Below are positions 26,098 to 39,186 of a stretch of 64,000 nt of DNA, piece by piece; the stretch's first letter is position 1; each line of letters opens with the position of its first letter. A model generated the notes under the pieces. That model ran no database searches, was not told the origin of the DNA, and saw nothing but the letters and a program-made list of their open reading frames with translations. Source of the stretch: Echinometra lucunter (Eukaryota; Echinodermata; Echinoidea; Camarodonta; Echinometridae); assembly GCA_029962745.1 (NCBI GenBank), contig CM057154.1:16741757-16805756 (forward strand), read 5' to 3'. Position numbers and translations under genes: made by a program.

Positions 26098-26227
26098 TGG
26101 TTACGACTTCACTGCTCACGTAATGTAATTTGAATTCAAATGAATTCGGTAATTTGGATTGATTGCATTTCTCTCGGAGAAATTTTAATCAGTTTGTTAC
26201 ATCGAAGTTCTGTGATAGAGAGTGAAT

Positions 26228-26713
26228 TCTCATCAGCAGTTTTATCATTATTATAACCTTCATCATCACAATTCTCATGCTCATCTTCATCATTACCGTC
26301 ATCATCGTCGTCGTCGTCGTCATCATCGTTATCCTCAACATCATCGGGGTGGTGATGTGGTTTGTGGTTTGGTGTGGTTGTTGTGGTGTGTGGTGATGAT
26401 GATAATGATGATGATGATGATGATACACCATCAACGTCATCATCGTCATCATCATCATCGCCATTTTAATTATCACCACCATTCTAATCCTCATCATATC
26501 TATTATCACAATCCTTATCATCATTATCATCACCATCACCACAACCATCATTATCAATATCATCAGAATAACAACCAAAATAATTATCACATCATCACCA
26601 TCATCACCACTACTGTCACCACTGCCGCGCCGCCGCAGCCAGAACCACCGCTCTCCTCCTCCTCCTCCTCCTCCTCCTCCTCCTCCTCATCATCCTCCTC
26701 CTCCTCCTCCTCC

Positions 26714-26747
<34 letters not shown>

Positions 26748-26760
26748 TATCATCATCATC
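26228..26760 (+). repeat. CAT/TCC trinucleotide-rich block
   Basis: Diverged (ATC)n with (CTC/TCC)n runs at 26652-26715 and a central GGTGTGG-rich patch at 26346-26392. The long His/Ser-rich frame is low complexity without a domain. Confidence 0.85.
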
Positions 26761-29700
26761 AATATTACCCCTGGGACTGCTTTGGAAGAAGGGGTCACGT
26801 ACCATACTCCATCTCATCATTTACATCTCTAGCCAACTCCAGAAGAGAAGATATCGTATTCGCAACAGAGTTCACGCTACAAGCAGTCGAAAGGTCTATC
26901 AAGGTTTATTTCTGCAAAACCTGGTGACGTTTATTTAGGAATTCCTATCGCGTCTGCCGATGGGGGCTGACATAGTTTGGAGGAATTTGATATTAGGTCA
27001 TTTTAAATGGTGTTCATTCACAAGGTAACTTAAGTCGCCAATGTTCACATAAATACTCCCTCATCATCGTAGGAAGGCCGTAGGCTTGAGTTGACTAAGC
27101 TTGACTTTTAAAAGAATTGCTTTATTTGAAGAGCTTTCTTCCAAAAGGCGCTAAATCTATTTTAGTAACTTGTGAGAAAAAATGCATTTCTTTGTCCCTA
27201 GTTTGTGCACGTGTCAATAGAAACTTGAAATTACAAAACACTATCATTTATTTATTTCTTGATAAAATTTGCTTCAAAATTTCTTTCATAGCAAAATACT
27301 CCAGCTGAATAACACAGTTACGTCAATAACTCAACTTTGATGAAAACTGGATATGGCGCCTTTTGATAGAACCAAGCTCTTCATTTGTATGCAATTATCT
27401 ATAAGGGGGATTTGCATTTTTATTGTAAACTGTACCCATATAATAATAATAATAGGGAAACAGATTATCGTTTTAAAGGTAAGCAACGGCTGAAATCCTT
27501 ACTACGAAAGCCCTGTTCCTACGTATTGCATCCATACCGGTAATAAAGATTTTATCACGATTCTTTCAATATTTTCTTCCTGAAGGGGGAGGGGCGGCCG
27601 GGGTGTCTACCATTATTAAAAAAACTCTAACCCGTGAGAGGCCAAACTTAAGGAATATCTCAAATGTACGGTACACGTTTCACACACACGCCATCACCCA
27701 TACTTGTACACACACACATATGTATATACCCCCCCCCCCAATAAAAAAGCTAAAAATCGATTGAATGTCACGACCATAATTTTTTTTTTTTGGAGGGGGT
27801 GAGGGGGGTTAAGATTTAATGGTTTCGAAAATAATAATGCTTCCCCTGACAGTTCCTCTTTTCTTTTTTTTTTTTTAAATGGATTTTTCATATGCCACAC
27901 ATGTGTCCCCCAATGGCTTCAAAAGGCGTCAAAAATACTTGTTTAATCATGTTAATTAAAGCTTTAAGTATAGTAGAAACGTGTACTCATCGATCGCCAA
28001 TCTGTCACATAACAGCTTCCCGTCCATGACCATCATGATCATCCTCTCTCTTTCTGAAGAATTATCTACAGTGCATCCCATAACACAAGTCAAATTATCA
28101 GTAATATTTGGCAAAAGTCTCTCAAAATGATAATTTGAAAGTATCATTTTATAGGAAATGCTTATATGTGTGGATAGCTTACGGTCTCTCCTTTCAAATG
28201 GCACCCAATAATCGAGCGCTCTTGCATGATGTTATTGGCGGAAGGTAGTACTTTTGTGGAAGGGTGCAAAACTCAGACTTGACAAGAATGAGCTTCTGCT
28301 CCGGCTGGTATCAGTAAAGTCGTGAGATTTCTCATTGTTAAAGCTGTTCGTAAAGTTACGCTTGATTTTATCAACGACTTGAATATGATATGCCACATTG
28401 GATGCCCAAAGTTTTTCCTGACATTTTAACAAGAAGTGACTGCATTTCCGATAAGCTCAATTAAATAGTGGCAAAACATATACTTCGCAACAAACACACA
28501 AAAATGTTAGTAAATAATAGTAATGTTAATCTACGTCTGCATATTTCACATTAAGCTGATGCGCTTTATAACGACTGAGAATCCCATTTTGCTCGCCATA
28601 TTCGAGTCCTTCGAAAATTCATTTGTAACTTTACGAACAGTTTCATGACACACTTTGTTCCTGTATGTATTGACATGATATTGAATGAGGAAGGCAGTTT
28701 GCCGGTAAAACTCTTTTTTCTGTCTATGTCCTCCACGTTGTGGGCCTGAAACGAAGTTGGTCTAATGGGCTGATGATATACCCGTCTGCGTAAGCGAAAA
28801 GTAAATCTGTTGTTCTGTAGGCGATTGGAAAATTGCGGGAAAGAAATATGTAAGAAATTTTCTCACATTGTTCCATAAACCAGCGAAATTTACAACAACA
28901 AAAAATCACTGTGAATATCTGAAAGAAGTCCCAAGATTAGGCTATCGATCACTTCTATACATGTGTAACGGTATGTAAGTACACCGTCCTACAGTCTCAC
29001 ACAGCTGTCATTTAATATTAAGATGCAGGTCGCAAGTGAGAAGTTATATCTTCTTAATTTTCCCGTCTTATTTGTTTGAATGGTGGCAAGAAACTTCACG
29101 GAAATTTAGAGTTTTCCTTTCTAAAATATAGATTCTGTGAATCTAGTACAAACAGGAAGAAATACCAGCCGGAATATAAAAAGCGGTCAAGAGAAAAAAT
29201 TTCAAGAATAAAATGGGCCATTGATTTACAGCAACTTATAGACATTTTTTCATTATGTTTCCGAACATCGTCCTAATGTGAATATGTATTTTAGGGGAAT
29301 CGATAATGAAAAATTATTTGATGTCTAGGTATAAGCAGTGCGAGGAAACGTATGAAACTTTCCCGGTATTCATCTTGGCAAGAATTTTTTTACCTCCCCC
29401 ACCAAAAAATAAATAAATAAATAAATAAAATAGAAATCATACACCAATAATAATCAAGAAGTTTACAGTTGATCTCTTGCTTTTTTCTGTCATTCAATAT
29501 GGGTCACATAGCTACAAAATCATAGCCCTACCAATTTCAACAGCTGAGTTACACTCTTGATGTGTTACAAAATCAACGAAGGCAGCGAGCAAATTAAATA
29601 ATAGATGCATTTGATTCTCCAAGTTGCAAATAGTAACACCAATATTGTTTTGCATTGCATATTATACATGCATGCATGTATAGAATTTTCACATCATTTC

Positions 29701-30544
29701 GCCATATATAAATGTTATGAGAATATCACCTCACCGGCGTAATGGTGCATGAAGCGTATGCTCTGATTCTTTTCGCGCAAATCAGGTCGAGATCGGGGGG
29801 GGGGGGGGGGTCTAAAAATTTGAAAATATATCATGAACTTAAGGCATAAGTTCATCATTTGATTTTTATGATTTGCTCTTAAGTTAATACAGTCATCGCG
29901 CTTGCTTATTACATGGATTTAATCGGCGGTGCATTAGGGAAATTGCGTTGGAGGTAGACCCTTGTGACGATACTGTTCCAATTAGTTAAAAGATTTAGCA
30001 TTATGATTTCAACGAAAAGGGGACATGTCTCTGCTCGTCTGCAATGTGTGAATTGTTTATGAAATGACGAGTTGAAATGGAGCGATCATGAGGGGGAGAG
30101 AGAGCCAAAAAAAGAAAAAAAAAAGACACACCAGTTATGAGTCATAATCGAAATCCACCGGGCTTGTACCTTCCGCTTTTTTAAAGAGGTTACTAGATTT
30201 TAGATGTTAAAATTGACAGTATGAACGTAACCCAAATAAATAAAAAAATTTCCCCACATACTCGGAATAATGAATGTTTATCCTCCCTCCGGGCTCGTGA
30301 TTTCTGGTAAATATACTTATCAATTGACAAATAAGTAAACAACAACTTTATTTTTAGTTGTTTATTCATTTATTAATCAGTTGATCAATTAATCAGTTTA
30401 TAATGATAATGAATAATAATGGTGAAAACCTAAAACAGATTCACAACTATTGCATCACCCTTTGCGATTCTCAGCTCCACCCGATGAGGCCCGGGGCCCC
30501 CTTGCTGCTCTGTTCACCGACAATTCGGGGTGCAAGTCCAGTCA
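26761..30544. other. Unassigned non-coding DNA
   Basis: Homopolymer runs (27728-27740, 27780-27792, 29797-29811) and an (AAAT)n run at 29406-29430. No coding exon or RNA gene that I can support. Confidence 0.45.
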
Positions 30545-30857
30545 GTACTCTCTTTCAAAAAAAAAAGGTGGACGCTTTCAATCTGACAGGGGTGAATTTA
30601 AGAAAAGAGTGTATTTAGAGTGAATTAAGAGTGACTTAAGAGTAAAAATTGTGATATTCACTCTTTTAGGGGTAACCTCAGAGATCAGTCAATGATTTCG
30701 AGTGATCCCTGAGGTCACCCCTAAAAGAGTGAATAAGGATTGAATATCACAGTTTTTACTCTTAATTCACTCTTGATTTACTCTAAATTCACTCTTTTCT
30801 TAAATTCACCCCTAACAGAGTGAATGCGTTCACTCTTTTTTTTTTTAAAGAGAGTAC
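30545..30857. mobile_element. Long hairpin built from AGAGTGAAT-type words
   Basis: Outer ends GTACTCTCTTT and AAAGAGAGTAC. The inner arms GGGGTGAATTTAAGAAAAGA...CTCTTTTCTTAAATTCACCCC are near-exact complements, and the pairing continues to GGTAACCTCAG/CTGAGGTCACC at the centre. It is composed largely of repeats of (A)AGAGTGAAT and its complement. Confidence 0.8.
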
Positions 30858-32849
30858 ATAAATCACTGGAGCTCTGGCATTTAAAGCCACCAGGCCCCGT
30901 AAGGGTAGCCAATGAGACCGTGATGAGACTAGAGGGTGATTACAAAGTAAGTTGAAATGTATATACACATAAGATTTTAATTTTGGATTAAGTAAAAATT
31001 AATTTATGCTACTCAATGTTACAGATGAAATAGGTAATTCTTAAGACGATCTTTAAAGATCGAATATGCTTCGATACAGCGAATTGCTCGATTTGTTTAT
31101 TTATTTATGTATTCATTTATTTATTCATTTATTTATTCATTTAATTATTCATTCATTTACTTATTCATTAACTTATTTATTTATTCATTCATTCATTCAC
31201 TTATCTATTTAAGTTTTAATTCAGTTTGTGACTGGTAGCTAATGGCTGAAATGCTCACTATTTACATTTCAAAACATACAAAGATGGATCACCATATCTA
31301 CGACAACAAGTATACTAAAATGGACTAATGATAATCACACTTGAACAAAAAATATTAAAATGAAAAAATCGAAGTGCAGAAATCATCATATTGATCCTTC
31401 CGACATGACATTATTAGTGTTAGCGCTTGTGATAGCCTATAACGGATATATTCTGACACGTCAGAATAAAAAATATGTATTAGAATTGATATTCAACAGA
31501 ATTATCCACATATTTGTATCAAAAAAATAACAACAACAATTCGCAGATGTAGACTTGTAAAGATTCAAGAAATTCGTTATATATACTTTTCACTTTTGCG
31601 CACTCTTATGTACCCCGTCTCCCACTTAATACAGAGTAGTGCCTCGAGGCTTACTTCTTTTAAATCCCACTCTCTTCCACTCTGCGCTTCTCAGTGTTGA
31701 CACGCTTTCTGTTAAAACGTGGCACGGACAAGCGGAAGGCGTCTTCGACTTTTATCCGCAGCTTTCACGAACAAAAGTTAAAACACGTAACACTTTCAGC
31801 CGGAATAGATATAGAATGAGAGAGAAAGAGAAAAGAATATCAGCTAAAACGTCGACGTCATAAAGAGGCTTTATGCCAAAGTTGAAGTTCATTTCACAAG
31901 GAAAGAAAGGTAACAAAATTGATTGATTTAAGGAGAAAATGGTAAAGCGATGACAACCATGACAATGCCCGGAAATGTATAACTAAGCTCCTACGTCACT
32001 TATTATATTTTTACATCTGGAGGAAATACGTATACGAATTACTTTCCTACAATTTATATTAAAGAGGAAAAAGAAGAAGAGACTCTGCGAGAAAATAACC
32101 CACATCCATCATAACAAGTTCCAATTTAAAAATGTCAAAAAGGGTAAAGAATTTTGATTGTTTTTCTGCCAACCTCTGAAAGTTATAGGGCTCAGACAAA
32201 ACCGAACTGAAATGTCATGCACAGTTTTTATCATGCCTTTGATTTGAAAACAAAGAAGTGCTTCTTGAAACTTGAAAATATTTGAAGAAAAAAGAAATCT
32301 GCTTATATTTTTTTTTTCATAATGCCAAACTCTGAAGTATTCAAATCAACCGTAGAACTGTCGCAGGACAAACATGATACATATTTCAAATCAATAACTT
32401 TCCTTTAGATCAAATGATCAAGTTCTAATGATTCTTATTTTTTGCATTCATGCTACTTAATGGAAGTTTATAATACCTGCATTTTTTTTATTCTCGTTCG
32501 TGATTTTGCCATTTTTGAGCAGCAGATAATATTACTAGCGTCATTTGTTGGGACCTCTGAACAATCATCGATCCAAAATTACAGTACTTCTCGAAATTAC
32601 TTGAATTATTATTTGTTTTTTTTTTATTAAATCATATTTCTATTTTGATAACATGATACAGAATAATATAACATTACAAAAAGATATTTTAACACATTTT
32701 TAGACATTTAAAATCTACTTCTAAACACATAGAAACTGTATATTGGAACTTAACATTTCGTGATTAAAAATATTGTGAACGCATGAGACCGTAATCATGA
32801 GCAAGTTGTTTTTCATGTTGATGGCGGCCTCATTATCATTGATTTTTTC
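30858..32849. other. Unassigned non-coding DNA
   Basis: Apart from the tetranucleotide run at 31095-31205, no structure noticed. Confidence 0.45.
31095..31205 (+). repeat. TTTA/TTCA tetranucleotide repeat
   Basis: Degenerate (TTTATTCA)n run. Confidence 0.8.
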
Positions 32850-33185
32850 CCCCTTAAGTCCCTTTATTTATCGGATTTCTTATGTTCCTTTTTATCGATA
32901 TATTCTCATGCTGGTTTTTATCTATTTTGTTATATTTTTATTTTTTTCACCATTCTATGCTTAAGTTCCTTCTTATTCTTCTCTTTTCTTGGTCTTCTTT
33001 ATTCAACAGATTTTTGAATGCGCCATAATCAATCTATGCTTATGCTCCTTCTTATTGTTCTCCATTCTTGTGCTTCTTTATTCCTCAGATTTCTTATGTT
33101 GAATAATCAATCTGTATGCTTGTGCTATTTCTTATTGTTCTCCATTCTTGTGCTACTACTAATTTATTCATCAGATTTTTTGTGA

Positions 33186-34906
33186 TCTTCATGCACGGGC
33201 GTCGCTAAAGGGGGGGTGTGGGGGGTGTGACACCCCCCCCCCCCCCCCCACTCAAAATTCTTGTCGGCAAATTCACGATCGCTGTCGGCAAAAAAAAAAA
33301 AAAGGAGATAGAGAGATAGAGAGAGAAAGGAGAGGGAAGAGGAAGGAGGGAAAAAAGGGGGAAAAGAGGAGTAAGTTGCCCAAATAGAGTCATATTCGGC
33401 TTATTTACTTGTGCATTTTGACGACGAAATAATACTGGTACCACGAAAGAGAGTGTATATTTTTCCTTGCTCGCTGCGCTCGCTTGTATTATATTTAGAT
33501 ACAGGATGTTTTCGGAAAGCAAAAACATTCGGCTAGTGAGATGAACACTATATAATCTAGATATCTTTAGGCCCATCATGTATTTTCATGAAGAAGTATT
33601 ACTTCTACCATAAAAAGAGTATGTATATTTTTCCTAGCTCGCTGCGCTCGCTCGTATTATATTCAGATACAGGATGTTTTCGGAAAGCAAACATATTCGG
33701 CAAATGAGATGAACACAAATATATAATTTAGATAAATTATCTTTAGGCCCATCATGTATTTTGATGAAGAATTATCACTTCTATGTTCTACCATAAAAAC
33801 AGTGTGTATATTTTCCTCGCTCGCTGCGCTCGCTCGTGTAATATTTAGATATAGGATGGTCTTAAAAGCAAATAAATTAGGTAGGAGATGTGACCAAATA
33901 TATCAAAATAGGTACCTTAAAGGCCAATCGTGTATTTTGATGAAGAACTTTCACTTCTACCATGAAAAGGATTATGAATTTTTCCTCGCTCGCTACGCTC
34001 GCTCGTATAATATTCAGATACAAGATGGATTGGGGAAAGCAAACAAATTTTGCAAGCTATAGGCCCATCGTGAATATTGATGAAGAATTATCACCTACCA
34101 TAAAATAGAGTATATATACTTCTCCTCGCTCGCTGCGCTCGCTCGTATAATATTTAGATACAGGATAGTCTTTGAAAGCAAATGAATTAGATAAGAGAGG
34201 TGACCAAAATCAAGATATCCAAAAGGCCCATCATGCATTTTTTTTTATGAAGAACTTTCACTTCTATCATGCAAAGGAGTAAATATGTATTTTTCCTCGC
34301 TCGCTACGCTCGCTCGCACAATATTCAGATACAAGATGGATTTGGGAAAGCAAACGAATTCGACAAGTGAGGTGACCAAATGTACCTGTATAAGTTAGAT
34401 ATCTCATAGTTAATACCATCGTGTATTTTGATAAAGAATTGTCACTTCTACCATGAAAAATAGATTTTTTCCTCGCTCGCTGCGCTAGCTCGTATAATAT
34501 TAAGATTTAGGATGGTCTTTGAAACCGAATGAATCAGGCCAGAGAGGTGACCAAATATAATTAATTTAGATATCTTTAAGCCCACCATGTAGTTTGATGA
34601 AGAACTATCACTTAAGTACGTAAGAGAGTGTATATTTTTCCTCGCTCGCTGCGCTCGCTTGTATTATATTTAGATACAGGATGTTTTCGGAAAACAAACA
34701 CATTCGGCAAGTGAGGTGAACAAAATATAGTTCAAAAGGAAAATATGATAGAGGTGCACAATTGAACATGCCTCAATGGGCTTTATACGGTTTAATTTAT
34801 CGACGTTGGTCGTCGGCAATCGGTGGCATTATTTGTCGGCAATCTGGCCTCTACACCCCCCCCCCCCCCCCATTCAAAATAGTCTAGCGACGCCCCTGTC
34901 TTCATG
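33186..34906. mobile_element. 1.7-kb hAT-like element with internal tandem array, inserted in a satellite
   Basis: TCTTCATG at 33186-33193 and 34899-34906 is an 8-bp target duplication around 33194-34898. The ends are CACGGGCGTCGCTA and TAGCGACGCCCCTG. Poly-C/G runs and GTCGGCAA motifs lie inside both ends. The middle holds eight repeats of about 170 bp, each with CTCGCTCGCTGCGCTCGCT (near 33468, 33637, 33817, 33985, 34126, 34297, 34474 and 34641). No transposase is seen. Confidence 0.87.
33420..34750 (+). repeat. Eight tandem ~170-bp units inside the hAT-like element
   Basis: Each unit carries a GC-rich CGCTCGCTGCGCTCGCTCG block, then TATAATATTCAGATACAGGATG, a GACCAAATATA segment, GGCCCATCATGTATTTTGATGA and AACTATCACTTCTACC. 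Spacing is mostly 167-180 bp, with one short unit of about 140 bp. Divergence between units suggests an old array. Confidence 0.8.
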
Positions 34907-36534
34907 TCTCATCAGTGTAATCTTCTGTTCCTTCTTAATGTTCTCCGTTCTTTATAATATGCTTCTTAAAGTTTATTCATCATATTTATTATGTTCCATA
35001 ATCAATCTAACCTTCCTTCTTATTGTTCTCTGTTCTTTTGCTTCTTTATTCATCAGATTGCTTATGTTCTTTTTTTATGAACGTAATCTTGTGTTCTTTC
35101 ATAATGTCCTCCGTTCTCATGCTTATGTATACATCATATTCCTTATGTTCCTTGATTAATCTATGCTTACTTCTTATTGTTCTCCGTTCTTATGCTACTT
35201 AAAGTTTATCCATCATATTCCTTATGTTCCATAATGAATCTAATCTTCCTTCTTACTGTTCTCTGTTCTGGTGCTTCTTCATTCATCAGATTTCTTATGT
35301 TCCTTCTTATCAATCTAATCTTATATTCCTTCTTAATGTTCTCCGTTCTTATGCTTATTCATCATATTCGTTACGTTCAATAATCAATCTATACCTCTGC
35401 TCCTCCTTATTGTTCTCCATTCTTGAGCTTCTTTATTCATCAGATTCCTTATGTTCCTTCTTATGAATGTAATCTTATGTTCCTTCTTAAGTTCCCCGTT
35501 CTTACACTTCTTTATCCATCATATTCCTTATGTTCCATAATTAATCTATGCTTCCTTCTTATTGTTGTTTATTCTATTTGTGCTTCTTTATTCATCAGAT
35601 ATCTTATTTTCTTTCTTATCAATGTAATCCTATGTTCCTCCTCAATGGTCTCCGTTCTCATGCTATTATATTCATTATATTTCTTATGTTCTATATAAAC
35701 AATCAATGTTTCCTTCTTATTGTTCTTGCTTCTTGAGCCTATTTTTTCATCACATTTTCTATATATCATGCCTTCTCATCAATTTACAATTATGTTGCTC
35801 TAATTGTTCCCTATCCATATACTCATTTAGCCAAAAGATTCATTATGTTCTTTCTCATCAATCTATGCTAATTTTTTCTCTATGCTTATACACAAGTCCT
35901 AAGATTCCTTATGTTCTTTCTCGTCAATCTATGCATACATGCTCATTTAGTCATAAGGTTTCTGATGTTCTTTCTCATCCATCTATGCATTATGTAATTG
36001 CTCTCTATTCATGCTCATTTAGGCTTTAAATTATGTTCTTTCTCAAGTATGCCTATGCAATTGCTTTCTCATTTTGCTCATTTTGGGCAATAACTTATGT
36101 TCTTTCTCACTGATCCATGCTTATGAAATTTTTCTCTATTCTAATGCTCAAGTCCTAAGATTACTTATGTTCTTTCTCGTTAATCTATGCATATGCTGTC
36201 TATTCGTATATGCTTATTTAGTCCTCACATTCATTATGTTCTTTTCATCAATCCATTCTTATGTAATCTTTCCTATGTTTATGTTTCTTCTAATTGATCC
36301 ATTTTCGTATATAATACAAAGCTAGTAGCAATATCATTTATCTTCCTTTCAGTTAAAAAGTACATGTATGATATAAATGTATAAAAATGATAAGCAGCTG
36401 CTGGATAACCCTACATTCAGCTGAGGTGCCGGGCACTACACATCAGTCTTCCGTAGGGTGCCCAGGGCGCATACAAATCAGATATCACAACATATATAAA
36501 AGAGTTTTTTATCAACAAAAATTTAAGCTTAAAT

Positions 36535-36601
36535 GTATACAACAGTGTTGTATCCGAGGCCGGCTCAGCCGAGACCGAGACCGAGACCGAGACACAGGCA
36601 T

Positions 36602-36634
<33 letters not shown>

Positions 36635-37474
36635 ACTAAAAATGTACATTTTTTTTTCGTGTGTTTAAATTTCACCTGTTTTATTTGCTTTGACCACTTT
36701 GGGGTCTTTATCTAGACCTTTTAATTGTTCTCTAAAGTATTTTAGCCATGTATATTTCTGGATTCTCCTCCTGTTTGTTTTTTGTTGTTTTTTTTTTAGA
36801 AAACTGAATCATTCGAATAAGAATTACTAAGGCTAGAAAATTAGCGAAAACGATCATAAGTCAAGACATAAAGTCATCAACAGACTAATTCAGTAAGTTA
36901 ACAAGGTACTGAAGCAACTAAACCAGCTCCAGGCAGAATCATTCATGTTGGCATAATTCACGCAAGACCCAAGCAGAAGGGTTTTAAACTACACAATACT
37001 AACAAATACATACACCGCCATTCATGTAAAATACAACTTGAGCAACCGCCCAATTTACTGTGCCGGCCCATTTACTCAACTGCAAAAGTAAATGCTCTGC
37101 ATGGAGGGAAGGAACTACTGGGTATGGAGCGCATCATATAGTTACATATAAGAATTTATTATATGCTCACACAGTTGTGTGACGTTTTATTTTATGACTG
37201 GAGCGAGGAAATTGAGCGGCGGTTTCTCCCCGATCCCCGAGAGTTCCTAAATGATGTTCGGGCTGGCGGAACGAGCGGAAAAAAAAACAGAGAACGAGAG
37301 ATTTGTTACTGCCTCGCTCAGGCCTCGAGCCGAGACATCGAGACATTAGCCTCTGAGGCCGAGGCCTAGACATCAGGCTCCGAGGCCAAGGCCGAGGCCG
37401 AGGACGCAATTTTCGGCCTCGAGACCGGCCTCGAGGACGAGGCACGCCTCGAGGCATACAACACTGGTATACAA
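36535..37474 (+). mobile_element. hAT-like non-autonomous element with perfect 8-bp target duplication
   Basis: GTATACAA at 36535-36542 and 37467-37474 flanks an element of 924 bp (36543-37466) with termini CAGTGTTGTAT...ATACAACACTG. The left subterminal region is a (GAGACC)n-like repeat, the right a GAGGCC/GAGGCCGAGG repeat. Relative to the copy in intron 2 it carries an extra 36808-37124, either a nested insertion or a deletion in the other copy. No transposase ORF is present. Confidence 0.88.
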
Positions 37475-37506
37475 GATATAATACACTAAACATTTATATC
37501 TACATT

Positions 37507-38006
37507 NNNNNNNNNNNNNNNNNNNNNNNNNNNNNNNNNNNNNNNNNNNNNNNNNNNNNNNNNNNNNNNNNNNNNNNNNNNNNNNNNNNNNNNNNNNNNN
37601 NNNNNNNNNNNNNNNNNNNNNNNNNNNNNNNNNNNNNNNNNNNNNNNNNNNNNNNNNNNNNNNNNNNNNNNNNNNNNNNNNNNNNNNNNNNNNNNNNNNN
37701 NNNNNNNNNNNNNNNNNNNNNNNNNNNNNNNNNNNNNNNNNNNNNNNNNNNNNNNNNNNNNNNNNNNNNNNNNNNNNNNNNNNNNNNNNNNNNNNNNNNN
37801 NNNNNNNNNNNNNNNNNNNNNNNNNNNNNNNNNNNNNNNNNNNNNNNNNNNNNNNNNNNNNNNNNNNNNNNNNNNNNNNNNNNNNNNNNNNNNNNNNNNN
37901 NNNNNNNNNNNNNNNNNNNNNNNNNNNNNNNNNNNNNNNNNNNNNNNNNNNNNNNNNNNNNNNNNNNNNNNNNNNNNNNNNNNNNNNNNNNNNNNNNNNN
38001 NNNNNN
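37507..38006. other. Assembly gap (500 N)
   Basis: Exactly 500 N, 33 bp after the target duplication of the hAT-like element at 36543-37466. Confidence 1.
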
Positions 38007-38335
38007 TAACAAGTCTTATGAAATGGAGCCCAGAGCTCAATGAGAGCCTTTTGTCTGAACACACTTCTAATCCGTAGATGCTTGATGCAACCATTGCTCA
38101 CACTTTACAACGTACATGTGAAAGCTAAAGGAACTGCATTCAAAGTCAAAACTTGCATCATGATTATAATTATGCATCTTTGAAAGAATGATGACGAATA
38201 CAACTGAACTGAATTGAACTGAATTGAATAAAATGATGAGGTGACCTAACATGCCCAAAGGCCCAATATATCGGCCTCCATAAGTTCAGCCATCTTTTAA
38301 AATTTTCTTTGTCTTTTCTGCCCATCTTCTTCTTA

Positions 38336-38630
38336 GGCGGAGGAGGAGGAGGAGGAGGAGAAGAAGAAGATAGAGGAGGAGGAGGAGGCGGAGGAGGAAG
38401 CGGAGGAGGATGAGGCGGAGAGGATGGTGGCTGAGGAGGGGAGGCTGCGTCTAGTCTTGTGAGTAGTCTCATTTACTTGTATTCTTATTATTCTTCTTCT
38501 CCGCGCAGGCTCCTTATAATCCTCATCACTCCTTTCTCCTTCTCTTCTTTTCTTCTTAGTTCTTTTCTTCTTCGTCTTTTTCTTATTTTCTTCTTCTTCT
38601 TTCTTCTTCTTCTTCCCCCTTCCTCTTCAC
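38336..38630 (+). repeat. (GAG)n and (CTT)n blocks
   Basis: Purine-rich GGAGGA repeats (38336-38425) are followed after 50 bp by a CTT-rich pyrimidine stretch (38480-38630). They are partly complementary, so a folded or triplex structure is possible. Confidence 0.75.
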
Positions 38631-39105
38631 ACAGCAACACCTATTAGTATTAGAGGCAAGTCTTCTCACTCCACCAGAGAGGGCGTAGTCTATAAAAAAA
38701 AACCCTGTTATCATTCCAAACGGGAGCACACTTTCACACAAAGATCACCGCCTCACTCATAACTGGAGGAGGGGGGGGGGGTGGTCATGACTCATCATCG
38801 GATGTAATTACAGTTGTTTTTTTCGTAAAATACGAAAACAAACTTCATGCATGTGTATAAACGATATTAAAATGAGTTACATGAGGCATAGAAACTCCCT
38901 TGGGGAAGCTATTTTTGGACTTGCATCAAGCCAGTCGTAGTGTATGCGCTCCCGTAATCTTATTGTTTGGATATACCAGATGATGGTTGGAGACATTTTA
39001 TGTAGATTGCATTCCCACAAAGTCATGGATACACTCAATCAAAACTTTCTTTCAGCAAAATTTGCTCTGCTATTCATATTTTTAATATATTAACAACAAT
39101 AATAA

Positions 39106-39106
39106 T

Positions 39107-39185
<79 letters not shown>
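39106..39185 (+). repeat. (AGT)n microsatellite
   Basis: About 26 uninterrupted AGT units. Confidence 0.92.

Positions 39186-39186
<1 letters not shown>

Larger units (their letters stand above)
32850..36330 (+). repeat. Pyrimidine-rich satellite array, interrupted by the hAT-like element
   Basis: 32850-33185 and 34907-36330 consist of diverged units of roughly 80-110 bp built from CTTCTTATTGTTCTCCGTTC, TGCTTCTTTATTCATCAGAT and TTCTTATGTTCC...AATCAATCTATGC. The units decay toward the 3' end, where TCTTTCTC and CTATGCATATGC dominate. Stop-poor frames inside it are by-products of the repeat. Confidence 0.8.

Noticed and set aside
26222..26938. His/Ser-rich 238-residue frame
   Set aside because: Low-complexity CAT/TCC repeat with no domain, start context or splice support.
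37373..38101. Frames crossing the second gap
   Set aside because: Mostly N; the remaining ends lie in the GC-rich repeat of the hAT-like element.
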